Shown: piece by piece, positions 1-8,343 of the stretch
Numbering within the stretch: the stretch's first letter is position 1
Layout of the letters: every line of letters begins with the position of its first letter
DNA from: [Clostridium] scindens ATCC 35704
GTDB taxonomy: Bacteria; Bacillota; Clostridia; Lachnospirales; Lachnospiraceae
Assembly (NCBI RefSeq): GCF_004295125.1
Contig: NZ_CP036170.1
Span: 2,234,501-2,298,500 of the forward strand
Reading direction: 5' to 3'
DNA: 64,000 bases
Position numbers and translations under genes: made by a program
Notes under the pieces: model-generated
Seen by the model: only the letters and a program-made list of their open reading frames with translations
Databases searched by the model: none
Told to the model about the DNA's origin: nothing

Positions 1-85
1 TGCAGATCCATTTTCCCAGATAATAATACCTTCCCCCAATATCATACAAGAATCCAGGGAGTTTTAATAATTTTTCCACCATCAT
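1..85 (-). CDS. N-terminal end of an unrecognised protein (cut by window edge)
   Basis: Reading the minus strand, a strong ribosome site (AAAGGAGG, about 94-102) sits 8 bases before ATG-ATG at 85/82, and an open frame runs to the window edge. The visible 28 residues begin MMVEKLLKLPGFLYD and are rich in Leu, Tyr and Gly. I do not recognise the family. The gene follows the ABC exporter operon on the same strand after about 105 bases, so it may be cotranscribed or separate. The start is well supported by the ribosome site; the product is unknown. Confidence 0.6.
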   Translation of the reverse strand, partial: MMVEKLLKLPGFLYDIGGRYYYLGKWIC

Positions 86-133
86 TGAACGATACCTCCT
101 TTATCTAAATACAACAGTAGCAAATATGGCGGG

Positions 134-157
134 AAAAAGCAAGCCTTCTGAAGACTT
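134..157 (-). terminator. Possible weak terminator after the ABC permease
   Basis: On the minus strand AAGTC/GGCTT can pair around a 7-base loop (141-157) and is followed by CTTTTT. The stem is only 5 bp with a G-U pair, so this is a weak call. Confidence 0.3.
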
Positions 158-190
158 CTGGCGGAGAGGGAGATTCGCCTGCTTCTGCGC

Positions 191-991
191 CTATATAGAC
201 AGGTTCTTCCGGCTGAAATGCGCGATTGCGATCAGGTAGCAAAGAATCCCGACGGCATACAGGATCAGGCATCCGAGAAAGGCATCGCTTTTGGAGGTGG
301 CCAGGCCGTCCGGATCAAAGAGGGTGAGCGGCGTAGCGTACTTTAGATTCTCAAATTTGTCCCCTACCTGGGAAATCATCTGCATCAGGATGGAGTACAC
401 AACGATTGCAGACGATGCTCCCGTGCAGTATCTGCTTTCATTAAAAAGGCAGGAAAAGAAGAAGCAGATTCCCCCAAAAAAGAGGAACAATCCCAAAAGC
501 CCGACATTTACCCGCAGGAAGGCGGTCTTTTCCAACTTGCCGGGGAAGAGCGCTTCACTAACGATAAGTATCAAGAGAGTGACGTATACTGCCATCGCAA
601 GAAGGCAGGCGACCATGAAAAAGGCCTGTGTCCCTGCCAGCTTGCTTCGCTTATGAGGAACGGACAGCAAATATGCCATAGAGCCATTGTCTACATATCT
701 TGCAATAAGCCGGTTGGATAGGAGGATGATGAAGACTCCTGGAAACGCTGTAAACAGTATACCATATAAATAGCCTATGATAGACTCCAACAGCGTGGTT
801 CCTACATCTGCCATTCCAAACGCGGAGAACAACTGGGGCATGCTCTCGGCCATGGCTCGCAGGCTGTCGCCAAGCTTAGGGTCGAACATGGCAATGATCA
901 TGCAGGAATACATGCTTAAAACGGCAAGAAATATGAGAAGCAGTATATAGTTGGATTTGAATTCTTTTTTTAATAAGGTCGTGTTAATCAT
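191..991 (-). CDS. ABC-2 type transporter permease
   Basis: 266-residue integral membrane protein, probably the membrane half of an ABC-2 exporter. Hydrophobic segments lie near residues 17-37, 70-95, 120-145, 165-185, 190-210 and 235-257, the usual six-span layout of this family. It starts at 991, 8 bases inside the end of the upstream ATPase gene, with GGAGGGAAGGAAG just before the ATG, so the two are translationally coupled. The substrate cannot be told from sequence. The upstream TetR gene suggests induction by a small molecule, typical of drug or toxin export; that is inference. Confidence 0.85.
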   Translation of the reverse strand: MINTTLLKKEFKSNYILLLIFLAVLSMYSCMIIAMFDPKLGDSLRAMAESMPQLFSAFGMADVGTTLLESIIGYLYGILFTAFPGVFIILLSNRLIARYVDNGSMAYLLSVPHKRSKLAGTQAFFMVACLLAMAVYVTLLILIVSEALFPGKLEKTAFLRVNVGLLGLFLFFGGICFFFSCLFNESRYCTGASSAIVVYSILMQMISQVGDKFENLKYATPLTLFDPDGLATSKSDAFLGCLILYAVGILCYLIAIAHFSRKNLSI

Positions 992-1871
992 CTTCCTTCC
1001 CTCCGTAAAAATGCATGAATATTTCCTCCAGCGACTGGGTCTTTATATCCAGATCAGCCACAGAATACTCGGAAGCCAACTTAACCAAGGCATCCATATT
1101 GCCCTTAATCTTGACGGTGACGGATTCCCCGTTCCGGCGGGCAGAAGGCATTCTGGATGCAAAGTCCAGGGCCATTTCCGCGGAGGGGAATTTTAATTCT
1201 ACGATCTTACGCTTGTTCTGGCGAAGTTTTTCTATATCCTCCACTGCTGCCAGACGTCCTTCACGTATGATGGCGGCGCGGTCGCAGGTACGCTCCACCT
1301 CTTCAAAGATATGAGAGGACAGAAGGATCGACTTACCCTTCTTCTTCTCGTCAAGAATCAGGTCGATGAAGGCGCTTTGCATCAGAGGATCCAGGCCACT
1401 GGTGGGCTCATCCAGTAAAAGGATGTCAGGATCCTGCATAAAAGCACATACGATACCTATTTTCTGCTTGGTTCCTTTGGACATTTTCTTGATCTTGGGA
1501 GAAGGATCCAGTTCAAACTGCTCCATCAGCTGACGGGCGCGGCCAAGTTCCTTCATGCCCTTCATCCGCGCAATGAACCGGATGAATTCCATGCCGGTCA
1601 TAGAGTCGATGAACGCGATTTCCCCGGGAAGATAACCAACAAAGCGCGCAATCTGGTCTGCTTCCTTGAAGCAGTCTTTTCCCAGAATCAAGACCTTGCC
1701 TTTGTCAGGCTTTAGGAATCCCATCAGCTGGCGGATGGTAGTGGTCTTTCCGGCGCCATTGGGGCCGAGGAAGCCCAGGACTTCCCCGCGCTTTACCTGG
1801 AAGGCAATGTCAAAGACGCCCCGGCCGCCGCCGTAATCTTTGGTTATATCCTGAATGTCTATAATGTTCAT
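984..1871 (-). CDS. ABC transporter ATP-binding protein (ABC-2 exporter)
   Basis: 295-residue ATPase that should energise the permease encoded next. Visible motifs: Walker A GPNGAGKTT near residue 40, a signature-like KMSKGTKQK (degenerate LSGGQ, common in this subfamily), Walker B ILLLDEPTSGLDP and a switch histidine in LLSSHIFEE. The C-terminal 80 residues are the accessory domain usual in CcmA/NatA-type ATPases. I chose the ATG at 1871 (MNIIDIQDITKDYGG) over an upstream one because AAGGAGGAATATC precedes it and it forms an ATGA overlap with the TetR stop. The three genes form a tight operon. Confidence 0.93.
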   Translation of the reverse strand: MNIIDIQDITKDYGGGRGVFDIAFQVKRGEVLGFLGPNGAGKTTTIRQLMGFLKPDKGKVLILGKDCFKEADQIARFVGYLPGEIAFIDSMTGMEFIRFIARMKGMKELGRARQLMEQFELDPSPKIKKMSKGTKQKIGIVCAFMQDPDILLLDEPTSGLDPLMQSAFIDLILDEKKKGKSILLSSHIFEEVERTCDRAAIIREGRLAAVEDIEKLRQNKRKIVELKFPSAEMALDFASRMPSARRNGESVTVKIKGNMDALVKLASEYSVADLDIKTQSLEEIFMHFYGGKEDD

Positions 1872-2494
1872 GCCAGATATTCCTCCTTGTATACGAATTT
1901 GCGGAACATATCCATCCATTTCGTGAATTCGGTCATCAGTGCGTCCATATCCGGTTCCTGATTCAGCATGCGGATTTCATGCAGATAGCCGTCTGCCATC
2001 CAGATCAGCATCTTGCAGATCTCATGGGGGGATATGCCATCCTTGAATTTGCTGGCATCTATATGGCTGAAATAAGCCTGATAGATCACATCCTGCTGGA
2101 CGAAATTATGATTCCTGAGGTCATTCGAAACATCCTCTTTCTCAGAGTAAAATGCCCGCATGGCAAAATCCATGATATAGGGGCTGCCTTGCTCCATTAC
2201 CTTTGCTTTTTGACGGGCCGCGTATTCCAGAAGTTCAAAGAAATCGGTAATATTAAGAATGTCCCTGTCAGGTAACTGTTCCTTCATCACATCCATGATA
2301 TAGTCATAAAGATACAAATACAGTTCCTTCTTATTATGAAAATAATAGAACAGAGAGCCTTTGGAAATCCCTGCTTTTGCGGCGATCAGGTCGGTGGAAG
2401 CGTGCTTGTAATCGTACTTGGAAAATACTTCTATGGCTGCGTTGATGATCTGATGGCGTTTTTCTTCTGGAAGGGCAAAGAATTTTTCGTTCAT
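1868..2494 (-). CDS. TetR/AcrR family transcriptional regulator
   Basis: 208-residue regulator. The N-terminal third is a TetR helix-turn-helix: residues around ALPEEKRHQIINAAIEVF, then AAKAGISKGSLFYYFHNKKE, the most conserved part of the family. The rest is an unassigned all-helical ligand domain. Start at 2494 is set by AAAGGAGGTTAT upstream; an earlier ATG at 2530 lacks a ribosome site. First gene of the operon with the ABC-2 ATPase and permease, so it most likely represses its own operon; repeated sequence upstream (2538-2589) is the probable operator. Confidence 0.93.
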   Translation of the reverse strand: MNEKFFALPEEKRHQIINAAIEVFSKYDYKHASTDLIAAKAGISKGSLFYYFHNKKELYLYLYDYIMDVMKEQLPDRDILNITDFFELLEYAARQKAKVMEQGSPYIMDFAMRAFYSEKEDVSNDLRNHNFVQQDVIYQAYFSHIDASKFKDGISPHEICKMLIWMADGYLHEIRMLNQEPDMDALMTEFTKWMDMFRKFVYKEEYLA

Positions 2495-2537
2495 ATAACC
2501 TCCTTTATATAGCCGGCGTTGGCCGTTCACCGGTCTT

Positions 2538-2589
2538 ATTGACTGGAATGGTCATTCCTTAAATATCAGAATACCTGATTGACTGGAAT
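2538..2589 (-). promoter_or_regulatory. Candidate TetR operators and promoter region
   Basis: The 12-base sequence ATTGACTGGAAT occurs twice, at 2538-2549 and 2578-2589, with starts exactly 40 bases apart. The first copy runs into the inverted repeat GGAATG-GT-CATTCC (2545-2558). Both copies lie 44-95 bases upstream of the TetR start, where the promoter should be. Repeated sites of this type fit autorepression by the TetR protein; binding is inferred. Confidence 0.5.
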
Positions 2590-2600
2590 TTACAACCCCT

Positions 2601-2966
2601 TTACGAGCAATTTCTTCTATTTTTCAAAGCAGTTTTCCAGGACTGATGGAAGAGCCAGCCGCCAAAGACCGTGGCTGCGATATAGGAGAGGATTCCGGCC
2701 TCATTGCCCCATAAGCGTACGATATCACGGAACACGATCTGGTTCATATAATAATGAGGTCTGATATAGAACATATTGATAGCGTCATAATGTACCCACG
2801 GAATTACCAGGCACAGATACATGGGGATGCTGCATGGCTGAAATGGAAAATACCACCAGTTATATTGCCTGTGGTTCAGGATATAAGTAAGGCACCATTG
2901 CTTCCATAACTCGCTTAAAAGTATCAGGATGCCGCAGTATAGGTAAAAATGATTCTGCTTCCTCAT
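2601..2966 (-). pseudogene. Internally deleted YwaF/TIGR02206-like membrane protein gene
   Basis: 121 residues, open throughout, with a good ribosome site (AAGGAG) before the ATG at 2966. The first half (YNWWYFPFQPCSIPMYLCL) resembles the start of YwaF-like integral membrane proteins of about 220-240 residues. The second half (INMFYIRPHYYMNQIVF) resembles the C-terminal part of the same family. The central membrane spans seem missing, joined in frame near residue 58. I call it a remnant from memory of the family; it could instead be a genuinely short membrane protein that is still made. Family assignment is moderate. Confidence 0.45.
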
Positions 2967-3071
2967 ATCAGATAATCTCCTTGCTTTTATTATACACAAA
3001 TAAATGGCATTATGCTATAATACGGATAGTTGTCTGCTGACAAAAGAAATATAGATATCGGAGTGAGCGTT

Positions 3072-3971
3072 ATGAAAATTAAAAATGGAATTATGCTGGT
3101 GCTGACCGCATTTATATGGGGGACGGCCTTCGTGGCCCAAAGCGTTGGGATGGACTATTTGGGGCCTTTTACTTTTAATGGCGTGCGAAGCCTGATTGGC
3201 GGCGCAGCGCTGCTTCCCTGTATCTGGCTCTTTCAGAAGGGAAATGGCAAAGACCCGGAGAAACGCAGCGGTGGCGCCAGAAAGGATCTGATCGCAGGCG
3301 GAATTGCCTGCGGGTTTCTTCTGTTTGCGGCCAGCAGCCTGCAGCAGATTGGAATCCAGTATACTACGGCAGGAAAAGCAGGATTTATCACTGCGTTTTA
3401 CATCGTGATCGTCCCGGTGCTGGGGATATTTCTTCACAAGAAGATCGGATGGAAGGTCTGGGGGGCCGTGACCATAGCGCTGGCGGGACTGTACTTCCTC
3501 TGCATTACGGAGAAGGTTGCGATGGGAAAGGGGGATATCCTAATATTCCTATGTGCTCTTGTATTTTCCATTCATATACTGGTGATTGACTATTTTTCAC
3601 CCAAGGTGGACGGAGTGAAGATGTCCTGCATCCAGTTCTTCGTCTGCGGCATCGTATCCCTGCCGCCCATGTTCTTTAAGGAGACGCCGAAGATCGGGGC
3701 TATGGTGGAAGGGTGGGCGCCGCTTTTATATGCGGGCGTGCTGTCCTGCGGCGTGGCTTACACTTTGCAGATCATTGGCCAGAAGAACGTGAACCCGGCG
3801 GTCGCTTCATTAATCTTAAGCCTGGAGTCCTGCTTTTCCGTGTTAGCCGGATGGATGGTACTGGGAGAAAAACTTTCCGTGAGGGAATCCGTAGGATGTG
3901 TCCTGATGTTTGCCGCGATTATTCTGGCACAGCTGCCGGATAGGAAGAAGGAGGTGCTGCAATATGAATAA
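3072..3971 (+). CDS. EamA/DMT family transporter
   Basis: 299-residue membrane protein of the drug/metabolite transporter superfamily with two EamA repeats and about ten spans. The opening AFIWGTAFVAQS and the second-repeat phrase PAVASLILSLESCFSVLAGW are characteristic. The start at 3072 has only a modest GGAGTG site; an in-frame ATG at 3030 has none. Its last 8 bases overlap the following HD-domain gene, so they are cotranscribed. The substrate cannot be predicted. Three further EamA or YdcZ transporters and a relic lie elsewhere in the window. Confidence 0.9.
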   Translation: MKIKNGIMLVLTAFIWGTAFVAQSVGMDYLGPFTFNGVRSLIGGAALLPCIWLFQKGNGKDPEKRSGGARKDLIAGGIACGFLLFAASSLQQIGIQYTTAGKAGFITAFYIVIVPVLGIFLHKKIGWKVWGAVTIALAGLYFLCITEKVAMGKGDILIFLCALVFSIHILVIDYFSPKVDGVKMSCIQFFVCGIVSLPPMFFKETPKIGAMVEGWAPLLYAGVLSCGVAYTLQIIGQKNVNPAVASLILSLESCFSVLAGWMVLGEKLSVRESVGCVLMFAAIILAQLPDRKKEVLQYE

Positions 3972-4449
3972 TCAGCTGATCATGGAGATGACACGATATT
4001 ATAGCGGGGATCCAAAACATATCCAGCATTTTATGAAAGTCTATGCATATGCCAGGATGATCGGCGAGATGGAGAGGCTTGACAGAAAGACGCAGCACAT
4101 GCTCGAGACGGCGGCAATCGTCCACGATATAGGGATTAAGGAAAGCATGGAAAAATATGGAGACAGTGCTGGGCATCATCAGGAGCAGGAAGGTCCTGCG
4201 GTGGCGGAGAATATGATGGGGCGTTTGGGTTATGAAGAAGATGTTATTAAAAGGGTCTGCTATCTGGTAGGCCATCATCATACTTATCAGGACATAGAAG
4301 GCCTGGACTATCAGATCCTGGTGGAGGCGGACTTCCTGGTGAACCTGTATGAGAATGGCTCATCCAAAGAGACGGCTCGTGAGGTCCTTTACAGAGTATT
4401 TGTTACAGAAAGTGGAAAAGATATCCTAAGGAATATGTTCCTTGCTTGA
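3964..4449 (+). CDS. HD domain-containing protein (putative phosphohydrolase)
   Basis: 161-residue single-domain HD protein. The metal-binding signature is visible as AAIVHDIGI followed by a GHHQEQEGP segment and a GHHHTY motif, matching small HDIG-type phosphohydrolases. Start at 3964 is fixed by AAGGAGG 7-8 bases upstream, which lies inside the preceding transporter gene. The natural substrate is unknown; such proteins usually hydrolyse nucleotides or other phosphate compounds. Confidence 0.88.
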   Translation: MNNQLIMEMTRYYSGDPKHIQHFMKVYAYARMIGEMERLDRKTQHMLETAAIVHDIGIKESMEKYGDSAGHHQEQEGPAVAENMMGRLGYEEDVIKRVCYLVGHHHTYQDIEGLDYQILVEADFLVNLYENGSSKETAREVLYRVFVTESGKDILRNMFLA

Positions 4450-4479
4450 TATGAAACTATGAAAAAGGAGAAAATGGCA

Positions 4480-4932
4480 ATGATCAGAGAAATCAGAGAA
4501 GAAGATAAGCAGCTGTATATGGATTTAACGGAAGAGTTTTATAATTCCGAAGCCGTGCTTCATCCGATTCCGGAAGCATACCGAGAGGCGACCTTTCATG
4601 AGATGATGCGCTCGCAAGATTATGTAAAGGCCTATATTCTGGAAAAAGATGGGCAGGCCGCAGGCTATGGTCTGACCAGCTATACATTTTCACAGGAAGC
4701 TGGCGGCAAGGCAGTATGGCTGGAAGAATTGTATATCCGCCCCCAATTTCGCTGTCATGGACTGGGAAAGGAGTTCTTTGCCTACGTGGATGAACAGATT
4801 GCCCCTAAGGTAATGCGCTTGCGGCTTGAGATCGAGCCGGATAACCTGAGGGCCAAGAAACTCTACCTGGCAATGGGATATGAGGATCTTCCTTATGCAC
4901 AGATGATAAAAGAAGTACAGGAGGTACAGTAG
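4480..4932 (+). CDS. GNAT family N-acetyltransferase
   Basis: 150-residue protein with the GNAT acetyl-CoA fold. The central strand AVWLEELYIRPQFRCHGLGKE contains the Q/RxxGxG/A-type pyrophosphate loop (RCHGLG), and the end has the usual LRAKKLYLAMGYED motif. Of three in-frame ATGs (4459, 4474, 4480) the last is best placed, 9 bases after AAGGAG at 4465-4470. It lies directly before dtd with no gap. The acetylated substrate is not predictable. Confidence 0.87.
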   Translation: MIREIREEDKQLYMDLTEEFYNSEAVLHPIPEAYREATFHEMMRSQDYVKAYILEKDGQAAGYGLTSYTFSQEAGGKAVWLEELYIRPQFRCHGLGKEFFAYVDEQIAPKVMRLRLEIEPDNLRAKKLYLAMGYEDLPYAQMIKEVQEVQ

Positions 4933-5379
4933 ATGCGTTTTGTAATACAGAGAGTGTCCGAAAGCGAGGTTAAAGTAGACGGACAGGTAATTGGAAAGAT
5001 CGGGAAAGGCTTTATGGTGCTGATTGGCGTATGCGATACCGATACCAGGGAAATTGCAGACAAGATGGTTAAGAAGATGCTGGGGCTTCGGATATTCGAA
5101 GACGAGGAAGGAAAGACGAACCTATCGCTGGATACGGTGGGCGGAAGCCTCCTTCTGATCTCGCAGTTCACGCTGTACGCAAACTGCAAGAAAGGAAACC
5201 GTCCAAGCTTCATCGAGGCCGGAGAGCCGAAGATGGCGGAAGATATGTATGAGTACATTATCGGGAAATGCAAAGAACAGGTAGAAGTGGTAGAAAGAGG
5301 CCGGTTTGGCGCTGATATGAAGGTAAGTTTGGTAAACGACGGGCCGTTCACGATTATACTGGATTCGGAGAAGCTGTAG
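4933..5379 (+). CDS. dtd: D-aminoacyl-tRNA deacylase
   Basis: 148 residues, the standard Dtd length. The enzyme removes D-amino acids (and glycine mischarged on tRNA-Ala) from tRNA in the cytoplasm. The two family motifs are present: SQFTLYA near residue 77 and NDGPFT (NxGPxT-type cross-subunit Gly-cisPro element) near residue 136. The N-terminal [17 protein letters not shown] is typical. It starts immediately after the acetyltransferase stop, with AGGAGG in the end of that gene. A long hairpin follows. Confidence 0.96.
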   Translation: MRFVIQRVSESEVKVDGQVIGKIGKGFMVLIGVCDTDTREIADKMVKKMLGLRIFEDEEGKTNLSLDTVGGSLLLISQFTLYANCKKGNRPSFIEAGEPKMAEDMYEYIIGKCKEQVEVVERGRFGADMKVSLVNDGPFTIILDSEKL

Positions 5380-5434
5380 GCTAAGTGGACACGTAACACT
5401 TTTCAAAAGTGTTACGTGTCCACTTAGCTTTTTT
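5380..5434 (+). terminator. Very long perfect hairpin with T-tract after dtd
   Basis: Positions 5380-5403 and 5405-5428 are exact reverse complements: 24 bp with a single central C. CTTTTTT follows (5428-5434), so it can serve as a rho-independent terminator for the transporter-to-dtd operon. The stem is much longer and less GC-rich than ordinary terminators. No second copy was noticed in this window. Confidence 0.85.
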
Positions 5435-5499
5435 GGTTAAAATATCTAATTAAATTTCTGTAAAAAGTTATAGTGAATTCTTAAATAAATATAAATACA

Positions 5500-5546
5500 T
5501 TGACATTTATGGTAATATTGACTAATATAATCGTTAGATATCTAAC
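5500..5546 (+). promoter_or_regulatory. Promoter and candidate MarR operator
   Basis: TTGACA (5500-5505), a 17-base spacer and TAATAT (5523-5528) form a near-consensus sigma-A promoter. A perfect 14-base palindrome, GTTAGATATCTAAC (5533-5546), covers the expected transcription start, 36 bases before the MarR ATG. This is the usual place for a MarR self-repression site; binding is inferred. Confidence 0.7.
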
Positions 5547-5582
5547 TAATTGTTGGATTAGACTTTTGAGAGGAGGCGCATC

Positions 5583-6086
5583 ATGCAGGATACAAAGGAT
5601 GTATCTGTCTTTATACTGCTGTTCCAGATACAGCATCTAAGCAGATATCATGCCATGAAACGGCTGGAGGAACTGGAATTAAAGCCAGGGCAGGCCGGAA
5701 TATTATTTACATTAAATGTGGAAGGGGTACTCTCCCAGCGGCAGCTGGCCGAGAAAATTGGGATTACGCCTCCGTCCATGACGGTTGCCTTAAGAAAACT
5801 GGAAGAACGGGGATACGTTCTGAAGGAGCCTGACGGCAGAGACCAGAGGATCATCAGAATCCGCCTTTCAGAGAAGGGGAAAAAATGTGTAGAAGACCTG
5901 AAGAAGGTTATGGGAGATATGGAAGAGATTATCTATCAGGGAATGTCCCGGGAGGAGAGACTGCTGCTGAAGCGCCTGCTTCTGGAAATGCGAAAGAGTC
6001 TGATGGATTCGAAAGACTTTAAGGGGATGGATATGTGCTCTATCATGGAGAAGACCCGTCCGTCCAAGGGACCTAATGATTTCTAG
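5583..6086 (+). CDS. MarR family transcriptional regulator
   Basis: 167-residue winged-helix regulator. The DNA-binding region is clear: LSQRQLAEKIGITPPSMTVALRKLEERGYV, then the wing with DGRDQRIIRIRLSEKG. Helices at both ends form the dimer interface. AGGAGG lies 7 bases upstream of the ATG. It heads an operon with the two ABC exporter halves and probably represses it through the palindrome at 5533-5546. The inducing ligand is unknown. The C-terminal tail after residue 150 is longer than in minimal MarR proteins. Confidence 0.94.
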   Translation: MQDTKDVSVFILLFQIQHLSRYHAMKRLEELELKPGQAGILFTLNVEGVLSQRQLAEKIGITPPSMTVALRKLEERGYVLKEPDGRDQRIIRIRLSEKGKKCVEDLKKVMGDMEEIIYQGMSREERLLLKRLLLEMRKSLMDSKDFKGMDMCSIMEKTRPSKGPNDF

Positions 6087-6107
6087 AAAAGAAAGGAAAG
6101 ACGTTAT

Positions 6108-8342
6108 ATGAGTAAATTATTGAAGTTTTTGAAGCCATATGCGGGCGCGGTCCTTGCGATCCTGTGCGTGCTGATCGTTCAGGCGTACTGCGACCTGTCG
6201 CTGCCTACCTACACCTCCGAGATTGTAAATGTAGGCATACAGCAGGGCGGCATTGATGAGACTGTGCCGGATACCATATCGGAGGAAGACTTGGATCACC
6301 TGCTGCTATTTGTGCCGTCGGATAAGAGAGAGGCAGTAGAATCCGCGTATAAAGAAGATGCGGGTGATTATGATTATGACGGAAAAGTCATGAAGCTGAA
6401 ATCTTCCGTGAAGAAAGACGAGGATAAGATGGATGAACTGTCCTCCCTTCTTGGCAAGCCTATGCTCCTTGCTTCCGGATTCGATTCCGACAGCGACATG
6501 ACGAAGAAGATGGAAGAGCAGATGAAGCAGCAGATGCAAAGTCAGATGCCGGATGTAAGCAAGATGTCCGTCTATGACATATTTGAGATGATGGAAGACG
6601 GGCAGAGAGATTCTGCGGTAGAGGAGATCGAGAAGCAGATGAAATCCATGCCGGATTCCATGATTGAACAGGCTGCGGCCACATATATCAGGAGCGCGTA
6701 TGGCAGGATAGGCCTGGATACTGATAAAATAGAAACAGACTATATCCTGGCTACGGGGGCAAAGATGCTTGCGCTGGCGGCTCTTGGCATGGTGGCCAGC
6801 ATCATCGTAGGGCTGATGGCGTCACGGGTGGGCGCCAGCGTAGGAAAAGGCTTGAGAAGGGATGTATTCCGCAAGGTAGTCGGATTCTCCAACGGGGAGT
6901 TCGATAAGTTTTCCACAGCCTCGCTGATCACAAGGAGCACCAACGATATCCAGCAGATCCAGCTTCTGACCGTCATGATCCTTCGAATGGTGCTGTATGC
7001 GCCGATCATGGCAATTGGAGGAATCTGGAAGGTATTTAATACAAACGTGGATATGTCCTGGATTATCGGCATTGCGGTAGGCCTTATCGTGATGGTCGTA
7101 ATCGTACTGTTCGTGGTGGTAATGCCAAAATTCAAGATTGTACAGAACCAGGTAGACCGGCTGAATCTGGTAAGCCGGGAGATACTGACAGGGCTTCCGG
7201 TTATCCGGGCATTCAGTACGGAAAAATATGAAGAGAAGCGTTTTGACGGAGCAAACCGTGACCTGACGAAGACGAACCTGTTTGTAAACAGGGCTATGAC
7301 TTTCATGATGCCTTTGATGATGCTGATCATGAACTGTATTGCAGTGCTTATCGTATGGATTGGCGGCCATAGCGTAAATGACGGCGCTATGCAGGTTGGC
7401 GATATGATGGCATTTATCCAGTATACGATGCAGATTATCATGTCCTTCTTAATGATCTGCATGATCTCTGTCATGCTGCCAAGGGCAGCCGTATCCGCAA
7501 CCCGTGTGGATGAAGTCCTTGTGAGCCATACGCTGATCCACGACCCTAAGAATCCGAAGAAACTTCCGCAAGATGGCCATGGAGAAGTGACATTTGATCA
7601 TGTATCCTTCCGGTATCCGGGGGCAGAAGAGGATGTCCTGCATGACATATCCTTTACGGCTAAGCCAGGACAGACCACGGCCTTTATCGGAAGTACGGGA
7701 AGCGGCAAGTCCACGCTTGTCAATCTGATACCGAGATTCTATGATGTGACCGAAGGGAAGATCACCCTTGACGGCGAGGATATCCGCAATATCACGCAGC
7801 ATGAGCTGAGGGATAAACTGGGATATGTGCCGCAGAAGGGAATCCTGTTCTCAGGAGATATTGCTTCGAACATATTATACGGCAACCCTGACGGAAGCGA
7901 GGAGGATATGAAAGAAGCCGCTACGATTGCCCAGGCTACGGAGTTTATCGAGGCGAAGAAAAAGAAGTACCAAAGCTCGATATCCCAGGGCGGCTCAAAT
8001 GTGTCCGGCGGACAAAAGCAGCGCCTGTCTATTGCAAGGGCGATCGCGAAGCATCCAAAGATCTATATCTTTGATGATAGTTTCTCCGCGCTTGACTATA
8101 AAACGGATGTAACGCTGCGGAATGCGCTGAAAGAAAAGACGGCCGACAGTACAGTCCTGATTGTGGCACAGAGAATCAGCACGATACTGCACGCAGAGCA
8201 GATTATCGTGCTGGATGAAGGAAAGATCGTAGGAAAAGGAACCCATGAGGAACTGCTTAAGAATTGCGATGAGTATTATCAGATTGCGTCTTCCCAGTTA
8301 TCGGAGAGGGAGTTGGAAGACAATGTAAAGGAGGTGGGCTAA
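6108..8342 (+). CDS. ABC exporter half, degenerate nucleotide site, large extracytoplasmic insertion
   Basis: 744 residues, a membrane domain fused to an ATPase, about 150 longer than usual. Between the first span (about 15-33) and second (about 218-240) lies a charged, Met-rich segment (11 Met in residues 130-186) expected outside the membrane. The ATPase has Walker A GSTGSGKST near 528 and signature NVSGGQKQR. Walker B ends IFDDS, with Asp in place of the catalytic Glu, and the switch is VAQRIST, with Gln in place of His. Those changes mark the degenerate-site partner of heterodimeric exporters such as LmrC/BmrC/TM287. Its partner is encoded one base downstream. Confidence 0.93.
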   Translation: MSKLLKFLKPYAGAVLAILCVLIVQAYCDLSLPTYTSEIVNVGIQQGGIDETVPDTISEEDLDHLLLFVPSDKREAVESAYKEDAGDYDYDGKVMKLKSSVKKDEDKMDELSSLLGKPMLLASGFDSDSDMTKKMEEQMKQQMQSQMPDVSKMSVYDIFEMMEDGQRDSAVEEIEKQMKSMPDSMIEQAAATYIRSAYGRIGLDTDKIETDYILATGAKMLALAALGMVASIIVGLMASRVGASVGKGLRRDVFRKVVGFSNGEFDKFSTASLITRSTNDIQQIQLLTVMILRMVLYAPIMAIGGIWKVFNTNVDMSWIIGIAVGLIVMVVIVLFVVVMPKFKIVQNQVDRLNLVSREILTGLPVIRAFSTEKYEEKRFDGANRDLTKTNLFVNRAMTFMMPLMMLIMNCIAVLIVWIGGHSVNDGAMQVGDMMAFIQYTMQIIMSFLMICMISVMLPRAAVSATRVDEVLVSHTLIHDPKNPKKLPQDGHGEVTFDHVSFRYPGAEEDVLHDISFTAKPGQTTAFIGSTGSGKSTLVNLIPRFYDVTEGKITLDGEDIRNITQHELRDKLGYVPQKGILFSGDIASNILYGNPDGSEEDMKEAATIAQATEFIEAKKKKYQSSISQGGSNVSGGQKQRLSIARAIAKHPKIYIFDDSFSALDYKTDVTLRNALKEKTADSTVLIVAQRISTILHAEQIIVLDEGKIVGKGTHEELLKNCDEYYQIASSQLSERELEDNVKEVG

Positions 8343-8343
8343 T

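Noticed and set aside
4459-4479. Longer N-terminus (MKKEKMA) for the acetyltransferase
   Set aside because: The only good ribosome site, AAGGAG at 4465-4470, lies inside it and is correctly spaced for the ATG at 4480.
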